A stretch of 64,000 nt of DNA. Origin: an uncultured Campylobacter sp. (GTDB taxonomy: Bacteria > Campylobacterota > Campylobacteria > Campylobacterales > Campylobacteraceae). The position numbers and the translations under genes are program-made. Shown in pieces: positions 9,020-17,738 of the stretch (position 1 is the stretch's first letter; each line of letters starts with the position of its first letter). The stretch spans positions 1 through 64,000 of the forward strand of contig NZ_CAKZTI010000028.1 of the NCBI RefSeq assembly GCF_937921625.1. Reading direction: 5' to 3'. The notes under the pieces were generated by a model. It searched no databases. It was not told the origin of the DNA and worked only from the letters and a program-made list of their open reading frames with translations.

Positions 9020-10336
9020 ATGGATGCTATCGCACAAAAAGTAGAGGCGCTCAAGGGCGAGATGATCGGGGATCGCAGGTTTTTTCACTCGCATCCCGAG
9101 ACGGGCTGGTTTACCTTTTTTACGACCGCGGTTATCGCGGATCGTATGCAGCGCTTGGGCTATGAGATAAAGCTCGGTCGCGAGGTGGTAAAGGCTGAGG
9201 CGAGGCAGGGCGTAGGTAGCAAGGATGCCTGCGAGAAGGCGAAGCAGCGCGCCAAAGAGCTGCTAAACGCAGATCAGATGAAATTTCTTGATGCGATGGA
9301 GGACGGGCTAACGGGCCTTGTAGCCGAAATAGACACGGGGCGCGCAGGCAAGACGGTCGCTTTTAGATTTGATATCGACGGCGTGGACGTCACCGAGAGC
9401 ACGGACGCGGATCACCGCCCTTTTAAGGAGGGCTTTCGCTCTGATATTAGCGGCATCACGCACGCGTGCGGGCACGACGGGCACATCACGATGGGGCTTG
9501 CTTTAGCAAAGCTGATCGCGCAGAATTTGAATGATTTTAGCGGTAAATTTAGATTTATCTTCCAAACCGCCGAGGAGGGCACCAGGGGCGCCGTAGGTAT
9601 GGAAGCTGCGGGCGTCACCAAGGGCGTGGATTATCTGCTAGGCGGTCATATCGGCTTTCAGGCGACCACTATGAGAGGCATCATCTGCGGCACAAAAAAG
9701 CTACTTGCGACCACTAAATTTGACGTAAATTTAAAGGGTAAGTCCGCTCACGCAGCGGGCGCACCGCAAAACGGAGCCAATGCTCTGCTCGCCGCAGCCG
9801 AGATGGCGCTTGATATGCACGGCATCACTAGACACGCAGACGGCGTCACGCGTATCAACGTCGGCGTGCTACGCGCGGGCGAAGGGCGCAACGTCATCGC
9901 GCCTAACGGCTACCTCGCGTGCGAGACGCGCGGCGAGAGCACGGAGCTGAATGAGTTTATGAAGGCCAAATGCATGGACATAGTGGAGGGCGTTTCTAAA
10001 ATTTACGGCGTCAGCTACGACGTGCAGGTTACGGGCGGCACCGCGGGCGGCGATAGCGACGAGGCTACCACGCAGCTTTACGAGGATGCGGCGAAGGCGT
10101 CGCCGTTTATTGATAACGACAAGATCGTAAGGGAGCTAAGCTTTGGCGCATGCGAGGACTTCGCGCACTTTATGCGCTCGGTACAGGATGCGGGCGGCAA
10201 GAGCGGATATTTGATGATCGGCACGACGCTTGCGGCGGGGCATCACAACGCCAAATTCGACTTCGACGAGGACTCGCTGCTTGCGGGAGTGGACGTGTAT
10301 CTGCGCTGCGCGTATAAGCTAAACGGCAAAATTTAA
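9020..10336 (+). CDS. M20 amidohydrolase, AbgA-like (aminobenzoyl-glutamate/aminoacyl hydrolase family)
   Basis: 438 residues, close in length to E. coli AbgA (p-aminobenzoyl-glutamate hydrolase subunit A). An N-terminal FFHSHPETGW motif, then RFDIDGVDV, the zinc-binding ITHACGHDGHITMG and the catalytic TAEEGTRGAVGM define an M20D peptidase. A dimerisation domain with GKSAHAAGAPQNGANALLAA is inserted, and a C-terminal FGACEDFAHF completes the metal site. No AbgB partner or AbgT transporter is present, so the enzyme may act on another N-acyl or peptide substrate. It lies 10 bases after the preceding M20 gene and 10 bases before pepE, with GGAGAG upstream. Confidence 0.88.
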   Translation: MDAIAQKVEALKGEMIGDRRFFHSHPETGWFTFFTTAVIADRMQRLGYEIKLGREVVKAEARQGVGSKDACEKAKQRAKELLNADQMKFLDAMEDGLTGLVAEIDTGRAGKTVAFRFDIDGVDVTESTDADHRPFKEGFRSDISGITHACGHDGHITMGLALAKLIAQNLNDFSGKFRFIFQTAEEGTRGAVGMEAAGVTKGVDYLLGGHIGFQATTMRGIICGTKKLLATTKFDVNLKGKSAHAAGAPQNGANALLAAAEMALDMHGITRHADGVTRINVGVLRAGEGRNVIAPNGYLACETRGESTELNEFMKAKCMDIVEGVSKIYGVSYDVQVTGGTAGGDSDEATTQLYEDAAKASPFIDNDKIVRELSFGACEDFAHFMRSVQDAGGKSGYLMIGTTLAAGHHNAKFDFDEDSLLAGVDVYLRCAYKLNGKI

Positions 10337-10346
10337 GGAGAGCGGC

Positions 10347-11045
10347 ATGAAAAGAGCACTACTTCTAAGCGCTTCTAGTTACAAAGACAGCGGCTATCTG
10401 AACCACTGCAAGGGGTGGATCAAGGAATTTTTAGGAAGTCTTTGGGAGGATGAAATTTTATTCATTCCGTTTGCGGGCGTTAGACGCACGAACGAGCAAT
10501 ACGAGCAGAAGGTCGCGGATTGCTTGGAGAGCAACAATATCAGATCGATCCACCGCTTTTCCGATATGAAGGCCGCCGTTAAAAATGCCAAATCGATCTG
10601 CATCGGCGGCGGCAATACCTTCGTGCTGCTAAATGAACTTTATAAATTTGATCTCTTAGGTGCGATCAAAGAGGCCGTGGATAGCGGTACGCCGTATTTC
10701 GGCTGGTCTGCTGGCGCAAATGTCGCGGGCAAGACGATGATGACTACCAACGACATGCCGATCGTCTTTCCGCCCTCGCCGGTAGCTCTGGGGATCTTTC
10801 CGTATCAGATCAATCCGCACTTCATAAGCGGCAAAATTTCAAACCACAACGGCGAGAGCAGGGAGGAGCGGCTGGAGGAGTTTTTGATCGTCAATCAAAA
10901 CGACAGCGTCTATGCTATGCCCGAGGGTAGCGCGTTTTTGATAAACGGAAACGAGTGTGAGGTGATGGGATATGCGGACGTGCTAAAATTCGAGTATAAA
11001 AAAGAGATCTCGCGCATCGCCGTGGGAAGTAAATTTAAAATTTAA
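10347..11045 (+). CDS. pepE: Dipeptidase E (alpha-aspartyl dipeptidase, peptidase S51)
   Basis: 232 residues. A cytoplasmic serine peptidase that cleaves dipeptides with N-terminal aspartate. The nucleophile elbow GWSAGANV lies at 119-126 with S121; H158 in INPHFI fits the catalytic histidine; the SICIGGGNTF segment (83-92) is a family hallmark. An AAGGAG ribosome-binding site precedes the ATG. Its place between two M20 hydrolases and a dicarboxylate carrier suggests release of free aspartate for the fumarate/succinate pathway, which is inference. Confidence 0.95.
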   Translation: MKRALLLSASSYKDSGYLNHCKGWIKEFLGSLWEDEILFIPFAGVRRTNEQYEQKVADCLESNNIRSIHRFSDMKAAVKNAKSICIGGGNTFVLLNELYKFDLLGAIKEAVDSGTPYFGWSAGANVAGKTMMTTNDMPIVFPPSPVALGIFPYQINPHFISGKISNHNGESREERLEEFLIVNQNDSVYAMPEGSAFLINGNECEVMGYADVLKFEYKKEISRIAVGSKFKI

Positions 11046-11056
11046 AAGGAGTTATC

Positions 11057-12400
11057 GTGCAGACACTTAGGTTACTTTTGGCGCTTGCGGGTATCGTCGC
11101 AGTCGTCGCTTTACTGATTATGAAGAAGGACACCAAAACCGTGCTTATCGGCGTGGGTTTGGTGCTGTGCGTGCTTTGTCTAAAGCCGCTGGACGGACTG
11201 GGCGCCTTTACCTCGTATATGACCAAAGCAGGGCTTATTAAGGCGATCTGCGCCAGTATGGGTTTTGCCTTCGTGATGAAATTTACCGGCTGCGACCGCG
11301 CTCTTGTAAATTTACTAACCAGGCCTCTTGGCAATATCGGGTTTTTATTGATCCCGCTCGTCGTGGCGCTTACATATTTTATCAATATCGCTATCCCCTC
11401 CGCTGCGGGCTGCTCGGCTGCGGTCGGCGCTACGCTGATCCCCGTGATGATGGCTGCGGGCGTTAAACCGGAGATGGCGGGAGCTGCGGTATTTGCGGGA
11501 ACTTTCGGTAGCGTTTTAAGCCCGGGCTCGGCGCACAACGTATTTGTCGCCGATATGGTAAAGGCGCACAACCCATCCTATACGGTTCAAGACGTCATCG
11601 CCGTGCAGTTTTCTAGCGCGATTACCGCTTTGATCGTGGTTTTGATCGTAATGAGTATAACGGCGATAGTTTGCAAAGACTACACCAGGGGGGTTAATTA
11701 TCTCGCACAAAAAGAGGGCGGCGCAAATTCCGTTGCGTCAAATTCCGCCGAAGGTTCAAATTTAGAGGCGCAGCCTCAAAAGATAAACGTCTTATACGCG
11801 CTTATGCCGTTAGTGCCGCTAGTGATCTTAGTAATCGGCGGCACGAGCCTAAATCAGGTCTCTTTTTTAAAATGGACGAAGATGGGCGTCGCCGAAGCGA
11901 TGCTGCTGGGCGCTATCCTCACCATCGCCGTTACTCTAACCGATCCTCAAAAAATTACGAAGGAATTTTTCAAAGGAATGGGTAGCGCGTATGCCGAGAT
12001 CATAGGTATCATCATCGCAGCAGGCGTCTTCGTCGCGGGTCTTAGCGCGTGCGGGGCGATCGATTTCGTAATCGAGTGGCTTAAAAACGAGCAGGGTTAC
12101 GTAAAATTCGGCGGAACCTTCGTGCCGTTTTTTATGGGCGTCGTAACGGGCTCTGGAGATGCGGCGTCGATGGCGTTTAACACCGCCGTGACCGTGCACG
12201 CCGACGCGCTAGGCTTTGAACAAGATAAGCTCGGTATGGCGGTTGCGATAAGCGGCGCGCTAGGCAGGAGCGCATCGCCGATCGCGGGCGCTTGCATCGT
12301 TTGCGCGGGACTTGCGATGGTAAATCCTATTCAGATCGCCAAAAGAACGGCTCTAGGGATGTTTATATCCGTCTGCGTCATCGCATTTGTCATTTTATAA
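11057..12400 (+). CDS. dcuC: DcuC-type anaerobic C4-dicarboxylate carrier
   Basis: 447 residues with about 11-12 hydrophobic segments, beginning at the N-terminus (residues 5-40). The family-typical stretch TYFINIAIPSAAGCSAAVGA and the GSVLSPGSAHNVFVADM region are seen in the first half. Members exchange or export succinate, fumarate and aspartate across the inner membrane. A hydrophilic cytoplasmic loop with EGSNLEAQPQKIN separates the halves. It sits between pepE and pepT, pointing to a role in taking up aspartate or exporting succinate during amino-acid catabolism. An AAGGAG ribosome-binding site is present. The precise substrate is not proven. Confidence 0.85.
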   Translation: MQTLRLLLALAGIVAVVALLIMKKDTKTVLIGVGLVLCVLCLKPLDGLGAFTSYMTKAGLIKAICASMGFAFVMKFTGCDRALVNLLTRPLGNIGFLLIPLVVALTYFINIAIPSAAGCSAAVGATLIPVMMAAGVKPEMAGAAVFAGTFGSVLSPGSAHNVFVADMVKAHNPSYTVQDVIAVQFSSAITALIVVLIVMSITAIVCKDYTRGVNYLAQKEGGANSVASNSAEGSNLEAQPQKINVLYALMPLVPLVILVIGGTSLNQVSFLKWTKMGVAEAMLLGAILTIAVTLTDPQKITKEFFKGMGSAYAEIIGIIIAAGVFVAGLSACGAIDFVIEWLKNEQGYVKFGGTFVPFFMGVVTGSGDAASMAFNTAVTVHADALGFEQDKLGMAVAISGALGRSASPIAGACIVCAGLAMVNPIQIAKRTALGMFISVCVIAFVIL

Positions 12401-12411
12401 AAGGCTCATTT

Positions 12412-13644
12412 GTGGATATTGTGCAGAGGTTTTTAAACTACACCAAGATCAACACCACCACAAATAGAGTCGCGGGCGCTGCGGGCATAATGCCCTCAAA
12501 CCCCAAGGAGCTTGAGCTCGCAGGCCTCATAAAAGGCGAGCTAGAAGCTCTAGGCATAAAAAATATCAGCCTGAACGAAAAGTCGATTTTAATCGCTAAA
12601 ATTCCCTCAAATTTAAACTCGCCCGCTGCGAAAGTAGCGTTTTTTGCCCATCTTGATACCAGCGCCGAGCAGACGAATGATACCAAGGCTCAGATCGTAA
12701 GATACGAAGGCGGCGATATCTGCCTAAATAAAGAGCTAGAGATCTATCTTAAAGAGAGCGAAAATGAGGAGCTGCAAAATTATAAAGGAGATGAGATCAT
12801 CGTAACGGATGGCACCAGCTTGCTAGGCGCCGACGATAAGGCGGCGATCGCCGCGATCGTGAATGCGCTGGAATTTTTCGTCCAAAATTCACAGATCAAA
12901 CACGGAGAGATAATCGCCTGCTTCGTACCGGACGAGGAGCAGGGCTTGCGGGGCGCAAAGGCACTGGATGTAAGCGAGATAGGTGCGGACTTTGGCTACT
13001 GCCTTGATTGCTGCGGCATCGGCGAGTTTATCTACGAGAATTGGAACGCGGGCGATTGCGTCGTTACCTTCAAAGGCCAGTCCGCTCATCCGATGAACGC
13101 CAAGGGCAAGCTCGTAAATTCCTTGCTTTTGGCGCATAAGTTCATCTCGCTGCTGCCCGCGGGCGAGGCGCCCGAATACACCGATGGCAAGGAGGGCTAT
13201 TTTTGGGTCAAGGAGCTTAGCGGCAACAGCGCAAAGACCGTCCTAAAGATCGATGTGAGGGAATTTGACGAGAAAAGATACGAGCAGCGTATGGAATTTT
13301 TGCAAAAAACTGCGGACGGGCTTCGCGCGATCTGGGGCGATCGGATCGAAATTTCGCTAAATGATCGCTACAAAAACGTCTATAACTTTTTGAAAAACGA
13401 CGATGCGCCAGCGATACGCTTTGCGAAGCAGGCTTTTAAAAGCCTAAATATTGAGCCCAAGATCAAGCCTATGCGAGGCGGCTACGACGGCGCCGTCATC
13501 TCCGCAAAGGGGCTGCCGTGCCCGAACCTCTTTACCGGCGGGCATAATTTCCACTCGATCTACGAGTATCTGCCCGTAGGCTCTTTAAAAGCGGCGAGCG
13601 AGGTAGTTAAGAAGATCATAACGCTAGCGGCGGCGCAAGCTTAG
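12412..13644 (+). CDS. pepT: Peptidase T (tripeptide aminopeptidase)
   Basis: 410 residues from a GTG start at 12412. This is 11 bases after the dcuC stop, with an AAAGG ribosome-binding site, and matches the usual PepT N-terminus (VDIVQRFLNYTKI). An upstream ATG at 12292 would overlap dcuC by 108 bases and is rejected. M20B motifs are clear: FFAHLDTSAEQ, TSLLGADDKAAIAAI, FVPDEEQGLRGA and the C-terminal GGHNFHSIYEYLPV. It cleaves N-terminal residues from tripeptides in the cytoplasm. Last gene of the operon. Confidence 0.95.
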   Translation: MDIVQRFLNYTKINTTTNRVAGAAGIMPSNPKELELAGLIKGELEALGIKNISLNEKSILIAKIPSNLNSPAAKVAFFAHLDTSAEQTNDTKAQIVRYEGGDICLNKELEIYLKESENEELQNYKGDEIIVTDGTSLLGADDKAAIAAIVNALEFFVQNSQIKHGEIIACFVPDEEQGLRGAKALDVSEIGADFGYCLDCCGIGEFIYENWNAGDCVVTFKGQSAHPMNAKGKLVNSLLLAHKFISLLPAGEAPEYTDGKEGYFWVKELSGNSAKTVLKIDVREFDEKRYEQRMEFLQKTADGLRAIWGDRIEISLNDRYKNVYNFLKNDDAPAIRFAKQAFKSLNIEPKIKPMRGGYDGAVISAKGLPCPNLFTGGHNFHSIYEYLPVGSLKAASEVVKKIITLAAAQA

Positions 13645-14150
13645 CTCGGGCGCTTTCTACTCGGCGCGCAGATTTTAATTTAGCTCGTTCATTCCGCCGC
13701 GAAATTCTACCTGCTCGGCGGAATTTCGCCGGCAAGGTGAAATTTTATCTTGCCAAGCGGGATTCCATGCGGCTATGAAATTTTGCTTTACTCTGCTGAG
13801 CGCACGGTTTGGCGAGCTCAAAAAGGTGCGTTGTAAAATTTTGCCGCGCCCCTGCTTCACGGCTCATTCATTATTGCGTTTTTAATGCTCTTTGCAGACG
13901 GTGCGACCGCGCATTTTTGCAGCTTGTCGCATTAAACCGCGGTAAATTTTATATTTCGACGATTTAGATGCGCCAGAAAATACGCCGTATTTTCTGGCAG
14001 AATTTTGTCCCTGCGGCAAGCAAAGAAGGCTAAATTTAAGCATCCCATTTAAAATTTCATCGCAGCCTTCTTGTTTCAAAGGCGCAATGTGTGCCTCAAA
14101 AAAAGCCTAAATTTAAAATTTGGCCCAAAAACCCAGCCTTGGTTTTTGAC
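13645..14150. other. Gene-free stretch after pepT
   Basis: About 505 bases between convergent genes with no credible gene. Short reverse frames at 13675-13860 and 13882-14079 have no family features. The stretch holds several inverted repeats (one at 13691-13724, another with arms GGCAAG 13731-13736 and CTTGCC 13749-13754) and many AAATTT words. Confidence 0.5.
13691..13724 (+). terminator. Inverted repeat downstream of pepT
   Basis: Perfect 9-bp arms ATTCCGCCG (13691-13699) and CGGCGGAAT (13716-13724) with a 16-base loop, 46 bases after the pepT stop. The GC-rich stem fits a transcription terminator for the peptide operon, but no T-run follows directly. Confidence 0.35.
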
Positions 14151-14723
14151 TTAAAATTTTTTACCCGCGCCGTTCTTTGCGCTTAAATTTCTTAAAAATT
14201 CCGCGTACTCCGCCGCGCCTTTTTCTATCTGTTCGGTGCTGCTTTGATAATCCGCGCCCGGCGTCTCTTCGGCGCCGTAAAACGCGAAAAATCCGCGCCA
14301 GTCGGCATGAAAATAGTAACGGAATGCCAGCTCAAACGGCGCTAAAATCTGCTCCATCGTGAAATGATACCGCCCGCTAGGCGCGTAATCGGCGCGCTTG
14401 ATGCCCGCACTCACCGCCAGCGCCACGGCGCGCCCACGAATGCCCTCGCTCGTGTGCCCGTAGGCAAATCCATACGTCATCGTCGCATCGATCCAGCTTT
14501 TTAAAATCGCGGGCGAGGAGAAGTTGTGCAGCGGAAATTGCAGCACCAGTGCGTCATGAGCTTTGATTATCGCGCGTTCGCGCTCGCCGTCTATCTCGCC
14601 GCTAGGATACTCGCGCGTTAGGTCGCACACGGCGAAGCTTTGCGCGGCGGCCTCTTTTAAAAGCCGCTTGTTTATGAGCGAATTTTCGATGTCGGGATGA
14701 GCTAGAATGATTAAGCTTTTCAT
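14151..14723 (-). CDS. NAD(P)H-dependent flavin oxidoreductase (flavodoxin-like fold)
   Basis: 190 residues of the NAD(P)H:quinone oxidoreductase / KefF / MdaB family. The N-terminus SLIILAHPDIENSLINKRLL is the classic FMN/FAD phosphate-binding start. LQFPLHNFSSPAILKSWID is the second flavin-contact region, with the FP(L/W) motif. It probably reduces quinones or nitro compounds with two electrons in the cytoplasm. A paralogue lies nearby at 15877 on the other strand, with a peroxiredoxin between, suggesting an oxidative-stress cluster. The ribosome-binding site AAAGGA is just upstream. The substrate is unknown. Confidence 0.88.
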   Translation of the reverse strand: MKSLIILAHPDIENSLINKRLLKEAAAQSFAVCDLTREYPSGEIDGERERAIIKAHDALVLQFPLHNFSSPAILKSWIDATMTYGFAYGHTSEGIRGRAVALAVSAGIKRADYAPSGRYHFTMEQILAPFELAFRYYFHADWRGFFAFYGAEETPGADYQSSTEQIEKGAAEYAEFLRNLSAKNGAGKKF

Positions 14724-14980
14724 ATTTTTCCTTTAAAATTTTATTTTTGGGCGATAAAATTTGCCGCTAAAATCGCAGATAGAGCTCCGCTTTGAAATTT
14801 TATTTTCAAATTAGCGGCGGAATTCTAAGGCAAAATTTCAAGACCGAATTTTAATGCCGAAGCTTCGGCGCCTAAATTTGACGCCGAAATTCCATAGCAA
14901 ATTCCAGTGCATAAATTTTATAATTAAAGCTTAGCGCCCAAATACGCCGGAGTTCTATTTCAAAACGCTGGCTTGGCGCT

Positions 14981-15508
14981 TTATTTCCCCGCAGCTAGCA
15001 GATCTGCAAGCACCTTTGCCGCGTGATCCTTTGCCTTGACGCTTTTATAGACCTTTAAAATCTTGCCGTCCTTGCCGATCAGAAAGGTCGAGCGCACGAT
15101 GCCCAGATACTCGCGTCCGTAGTTTTTGCGTACCTGCCACGCGCCGTATAGCTTGGCTACCTCGTGCTGCGGATCGCTTAGCAGGATGTGCTTTAGGCTC
15201 TGCTTGGCGATGAAGCCCGCGTGGGATTTGGCGCTATCGGGGCTGATGCCTACGATCACGCAGTCTGCGGCGATAAAATCATCGTATGCGGCGCTAAATT
15301 CGCACGCTTCGGTCGTGCAGCCGGGGGTGTTATCCTTGGGATAAAAATACAGCGCAACTCTCTTACCCGCGAAGTCCTTTAGCGCGACGCTCGCTCCGTC
15401 GGCGTTTTGCAGCGTAAAGGCGGGCGCCGCATCTCCCGCTCGCAGCGTGATTTTGCGCTCGCGATCCTCTGCGCTAAACTCGTCTTCGATCTGTGTTTTT
15501 CTCTGCAT
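14981..15508 (-). CDS. bcp: Thioredoxin-dependent thiol peroxidase (peroxiredoxin Q/BCP)
   Basis: 175 residues. It reduces hydrogen peroxide and alkyl hydroperoxides in the cytoplasm using thioredoxin. The peroxidatic motif YPKDNTPGCTTEACEF places C64 (peroxidatic) and C69 (resolving) in the CX4C arrangement typical of BCP. A 20-residue charged extension precedes the thioredoxin fold. The start is chosen because AAAGGA lies about 6 bases upstream of the ATG at 15508. It is separated from the flavin oxidoreductase at 14151-14723 by about 255 bases of AAATTT-rich DNA. Confidence 0.95.
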   Translation of the reverse strand: MQRKTQIEDEFSAEDRERKITLRAGDAAPAFTLQNADGASVALKDFAGKRVALYFYPKDNTPGCTTEACEFSAAYDDFIAADCVIVGISPDSAKSHAGFIAKQSLKHILLSDPQHEVAKLYGAWQVRKNYGREYLGIVRSTFLIGKDGKILKVYKSVKAKDHAAKVLADLLAAGK

Positions 15509-15876
15509 ATCGTGTCCTTTTTTTTGAAATTTTCGGGCTCGTAGCCCAAATCGCGGCTAAATTTTAATCTTTTTTCATAAATTTATCCTTGCTTGGATGA
15601 AATTTTGCCCCGCGCCGCGGCTGCACGCGATCGGGTGGATCGCAAGCGAGATCGTTTTAGACAAGAGCGGGCTAGGGGCTTGCTTTGCGGCACGCGTAAA
15701 AACATTTTGTTGCACATGCCTTGAGGCAGTATGGTACGAGAGCGCCTCGTATCTATTGTGCCACGCAAACTCCGGTTACTCACAAGAAAAAACAACTCTT
15801 CATTTTTACAACCCCTCTTAATCTACTTTTAGCTTTTTGACGATATGATTCTGCAAATTTTAACAAAGGAAATAAC
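15509..15876. other. Spacer between bcp and the second flavin oxidoreductase
   Basis: 368 bases between divergent genes. Two overlapping short frames (15597-15821 forward, 15583-15795 reverse) have no recognisable features and cannot both be genes; I regard them as chance or decayed sequence. The AAAGGA ribosome-binding site for the gene at 15877 lies at the right edge. Confidence 0.45.
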
Positions 15877-16425
15877 ATGAAAACGCTCGTGATCTTATCG
15901 CATCCCAATTTCGCCGCCTCGCGCGTGAACAAAGCCCTATCGCAGGTCGCAAAGGGGGCTGCCGGCGTGGAGGTGCGCCATTTGGAGGGACTTTACGGCA
16001 CCGATACTACGCGCATCGACGCCCGCGCAGAGCAAGACGCGCTACGCGGCGCAGATCGCATCGTATTTTTGTACCCGCTGTACTGGCTAAACGTGCCGCC
16101 TATGCTAAAAGCCTATATCGACATCGTCTTTTCGCACGAGCTGGTGGGCTCCGGCGCGCTTAAGGGCAAGGTCCTGCAGCTCGCGCTAAGCGCCAGTACA
16201 CCGCTTAGCGAGTACTCTAAACAGGGCGCGATAGGCTTTAGCCTGGATGAAATTTTAACGCCGCTTAAAATCGCGGCAAACTACTGCGGGATGGAGTTTG
16301 CTGTGCCGTTTATCAGTAGCGGGTTTGAGCCCGGCGAGTTTAGCGACGATGCCGTAGAGGCCGCAGCCGCACGCTTTAGTAAGCTTTTGCGAGGCGAGTT
16401 GAGCCCAGGCGAGTATCAAATTTAG
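15877..16425 (+). CDS. NAD(P)H-dependent flavin oxidoreductase (paralogue of 14151-14723)
   Basis: 182 residues of the same flavodoxin-like NAD(P)H:quinone oxidoreductase family. The N-terminus TLVILSHPNFAASRVNKAL contacts the flavin phosphate. The segment IVFLYPLYWLNVPPMLKAYI carries the typical YPLYW flavin/dimer motif, and the substrate-pocket region GFSLDEILTPL aligns with MEQILAPFE of the paralogue. Probably a cytoplasmic quinone or azo/nitro reductase. AAAGGA precedes the ATG. The two copies are diverged, so this is not a recent duplication. Confidence 0.88.
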   Translation: MKTLVILSHPNFAASRVNKALSQVAKGAAGVEVRHLEGLYGTDTTRIDARAEQDALRGADRIVFLYPLYWLNVPPMLKAYIDIVFSHELVGSGALKGKVLQLALSASTPLSEYSKQGAIGFSLDEILTPLKIAANYCGMEFAVPFISSGFEPGEFSDDAVEAAAARFSKLLRGELSPGEYQI

Positions 16426-16740
16426 CAAAGCAAATGCCCGCCATCTGGGGTTAAGAGCTGAAATTTTACAAGAGTGATTTTATTCGCAGAATCTACGCCT
16501 TTTAACGAGCCGATCGGCAAAAGCTCAAAGTGGATCGAAACACGCTATGGATGGCTACGACTAATACGTGCGTGCACTCGTCGTAGCCAGTGTTGATTGC
16601 TTGCAAGGTACAAGTGTATTTAAAAGGTGCACATCGGCTAGCTAATGTTGTCATCTATGGAGGCACGAATGGCGTTCGGCTCGAAGTCATCGGCATAAAA
16701 CTCATCGTGTTTATTTCGCAAGAATGGTTAAATTTCGCAG
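16422..16740 (-). pseudogene. Possible decayed gene, function unknown
   Basis: On the reverse strand, protein-like fragments appear in broken frames. A C-terminal piece ending in TLVKFQLLTPDGGHLLC stops with TAA at 16422-16424, overlapping the end of the forward gene. A piece with HFELLPIGSL is in a shifted frame across an A5 run near 16500. A piece with DEFYADDFEPNAIRAS lies at about 16638-16705. In-frame stops separate them. I cannot name the ancestor. Chance open stretches are possible. Confidence 0.3.
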
Positions 16741-17312
16741 CAAGCAGCAAAGTAGGGGTAATGAAGTGTGTGTCGTGATCTTTGGATCGGGTCTGGGTTT
16801 TGCGAAGCGGTCTCTGTCGCGCTTGGAGAGTTTAAATTTTAAAATTTACCGCATCGCGTAGTATTTTGCAAAACATCGTACCGCCGCCGCGAAAAGATAT
16901 GCCGAGCCTGCCGCTGTAAAAGTGTGGTGATCGGTCATTACCGAGCAAAGTAGTGTAGCGAGCGCGCAAATAAAGTCGTTATAACCTAGCGAGGTAGGGC
17001 AAGGGCGGGTCTGCGTTTCATAGATATCTCGTGCTAGTGGGGCTTGCGTGCTACATGGATACAAAGCCTGCGCGAAACGCGCGCTGCGTACTTATGGTAA
17101 GACCGCTCTTGGTGTGATTGAGGCTGGATGTCGCGCGGGGTGTAGCTGCGCGCATGAGGGAAAAGAGCACTTATAGCGCGATTTGAGTTGCTACGAAATT
17201 TGATTTATCAAAAGAGATTTTTGAAGAAGGAGCAGAATTTATAAAATTTTGCTCCTTGATTTTGTGATGTTTAAAACGCGCGCATCGCTATCGCACGCAC
17301 CGTTACGCCTGA
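16426..17312. other. Long gene-poor stretch
   Basis: About 890 bases without an intact gene. The left part may be a decayed reverse-strand gene. A 72-codon reverse frame at 16846-17064 has hydrophobic stretches and could be a remnant of a membrane protein, but I recognise nothing specific. An inverted repeat lies at 16553-16590. Confidence 0.45.
16553..16590. other. Inverted repeat in gene-poor stretch
   Basis: Perfect 10-bp arms TGGCTACGAC (16553-16562) and GTCGTAGCCA (16581-16590) with an 18-base loop. There is no T-run and no intact gene beside it, so its role is unclear; it may be a protein-binding palindrome or a relic. Confidence 0.4.
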
Positions 17313-17738
17313 TTATTTCACGCCGACGATGATTTGAGTAGCTTTGATGATTGCGGTTACTTCATCATCTTTTTTAAGAGCTAAATTTTTAACCGATTCG
17401 TTTGTGACGGTTGCGCTTAAATTCTCGCCGCCTGCGGTTCTGACATCGATTTCAGCATTGATTGCGCCCTCTTTAACGGCGGTGATTTTGCCCTTTATTT
17501 GGTTGGTCGCGCTTAAGCGTAGATCGTTCTCGCCTTTGGAGATGATGACGCTTGGGGCTTTGAATAAAAATACCGCCTCTTTTCCTGCTTTTAAATCCAA
17601 AGTTTTTTCAGAATCAACCGTCACGGTCGCTTTTAGCACGTCGCCGCCTCTGGTTTTAGCTGTGATTAGCGAATTTACCGCACCTGTTTTTACATCGCTT
17701 ATCACGACATGAAGCTGATTTCTAGCACTGATTGCCAT
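17313..17738 (-). CDS. mop: Molbindin: tandem Mop-domain molybdate-binding protein
   Basis: 141 residues made of two Mop/TOBE domains of about 68 residues each. The repeats are evident: ISARNQLHVVISDVKTGAVN begins the first, and LSATNQIKGKITAVKEGAIN begins the second. Each ends in an isoleucine-rich strand (PSVIIS, TQIIVG). Such proteins bind molybdate or tungstate oxyanions in the cytoplasm and buffer the metal for cofactor synthesis. No mod transporter or moa/mob gene is adjacent here. A GGAGAA ribosome-binding site precedes the start. Confidence 0.92.
   Translation of the reverse strand: MAISARNQLHVVISDVKTGAVNSLITAKTRGGDVLKATVTVDSEKTLDLKAGKEAVFLFKAPSVIISKGENDLRLSATNQIKGKITAVKEGAINAEIDVRTAGGENLSATVTNESVKNLALKKDDEVTAIIKATQIIVGVK

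Noticed and set aside
12292..12411. Upstream ATG for pepT at 12292
   Set aside because: It would overlap dcuC by 108 bases; the GTG at 12412 has a ribosome-binding site and matches PepT N-termini.
15583..15821. Two overlapping short ORFs on opposite strands in the bcp spacer
   Set aside because: They are mutually exclusive, with no recognisable motif; more likely chance.
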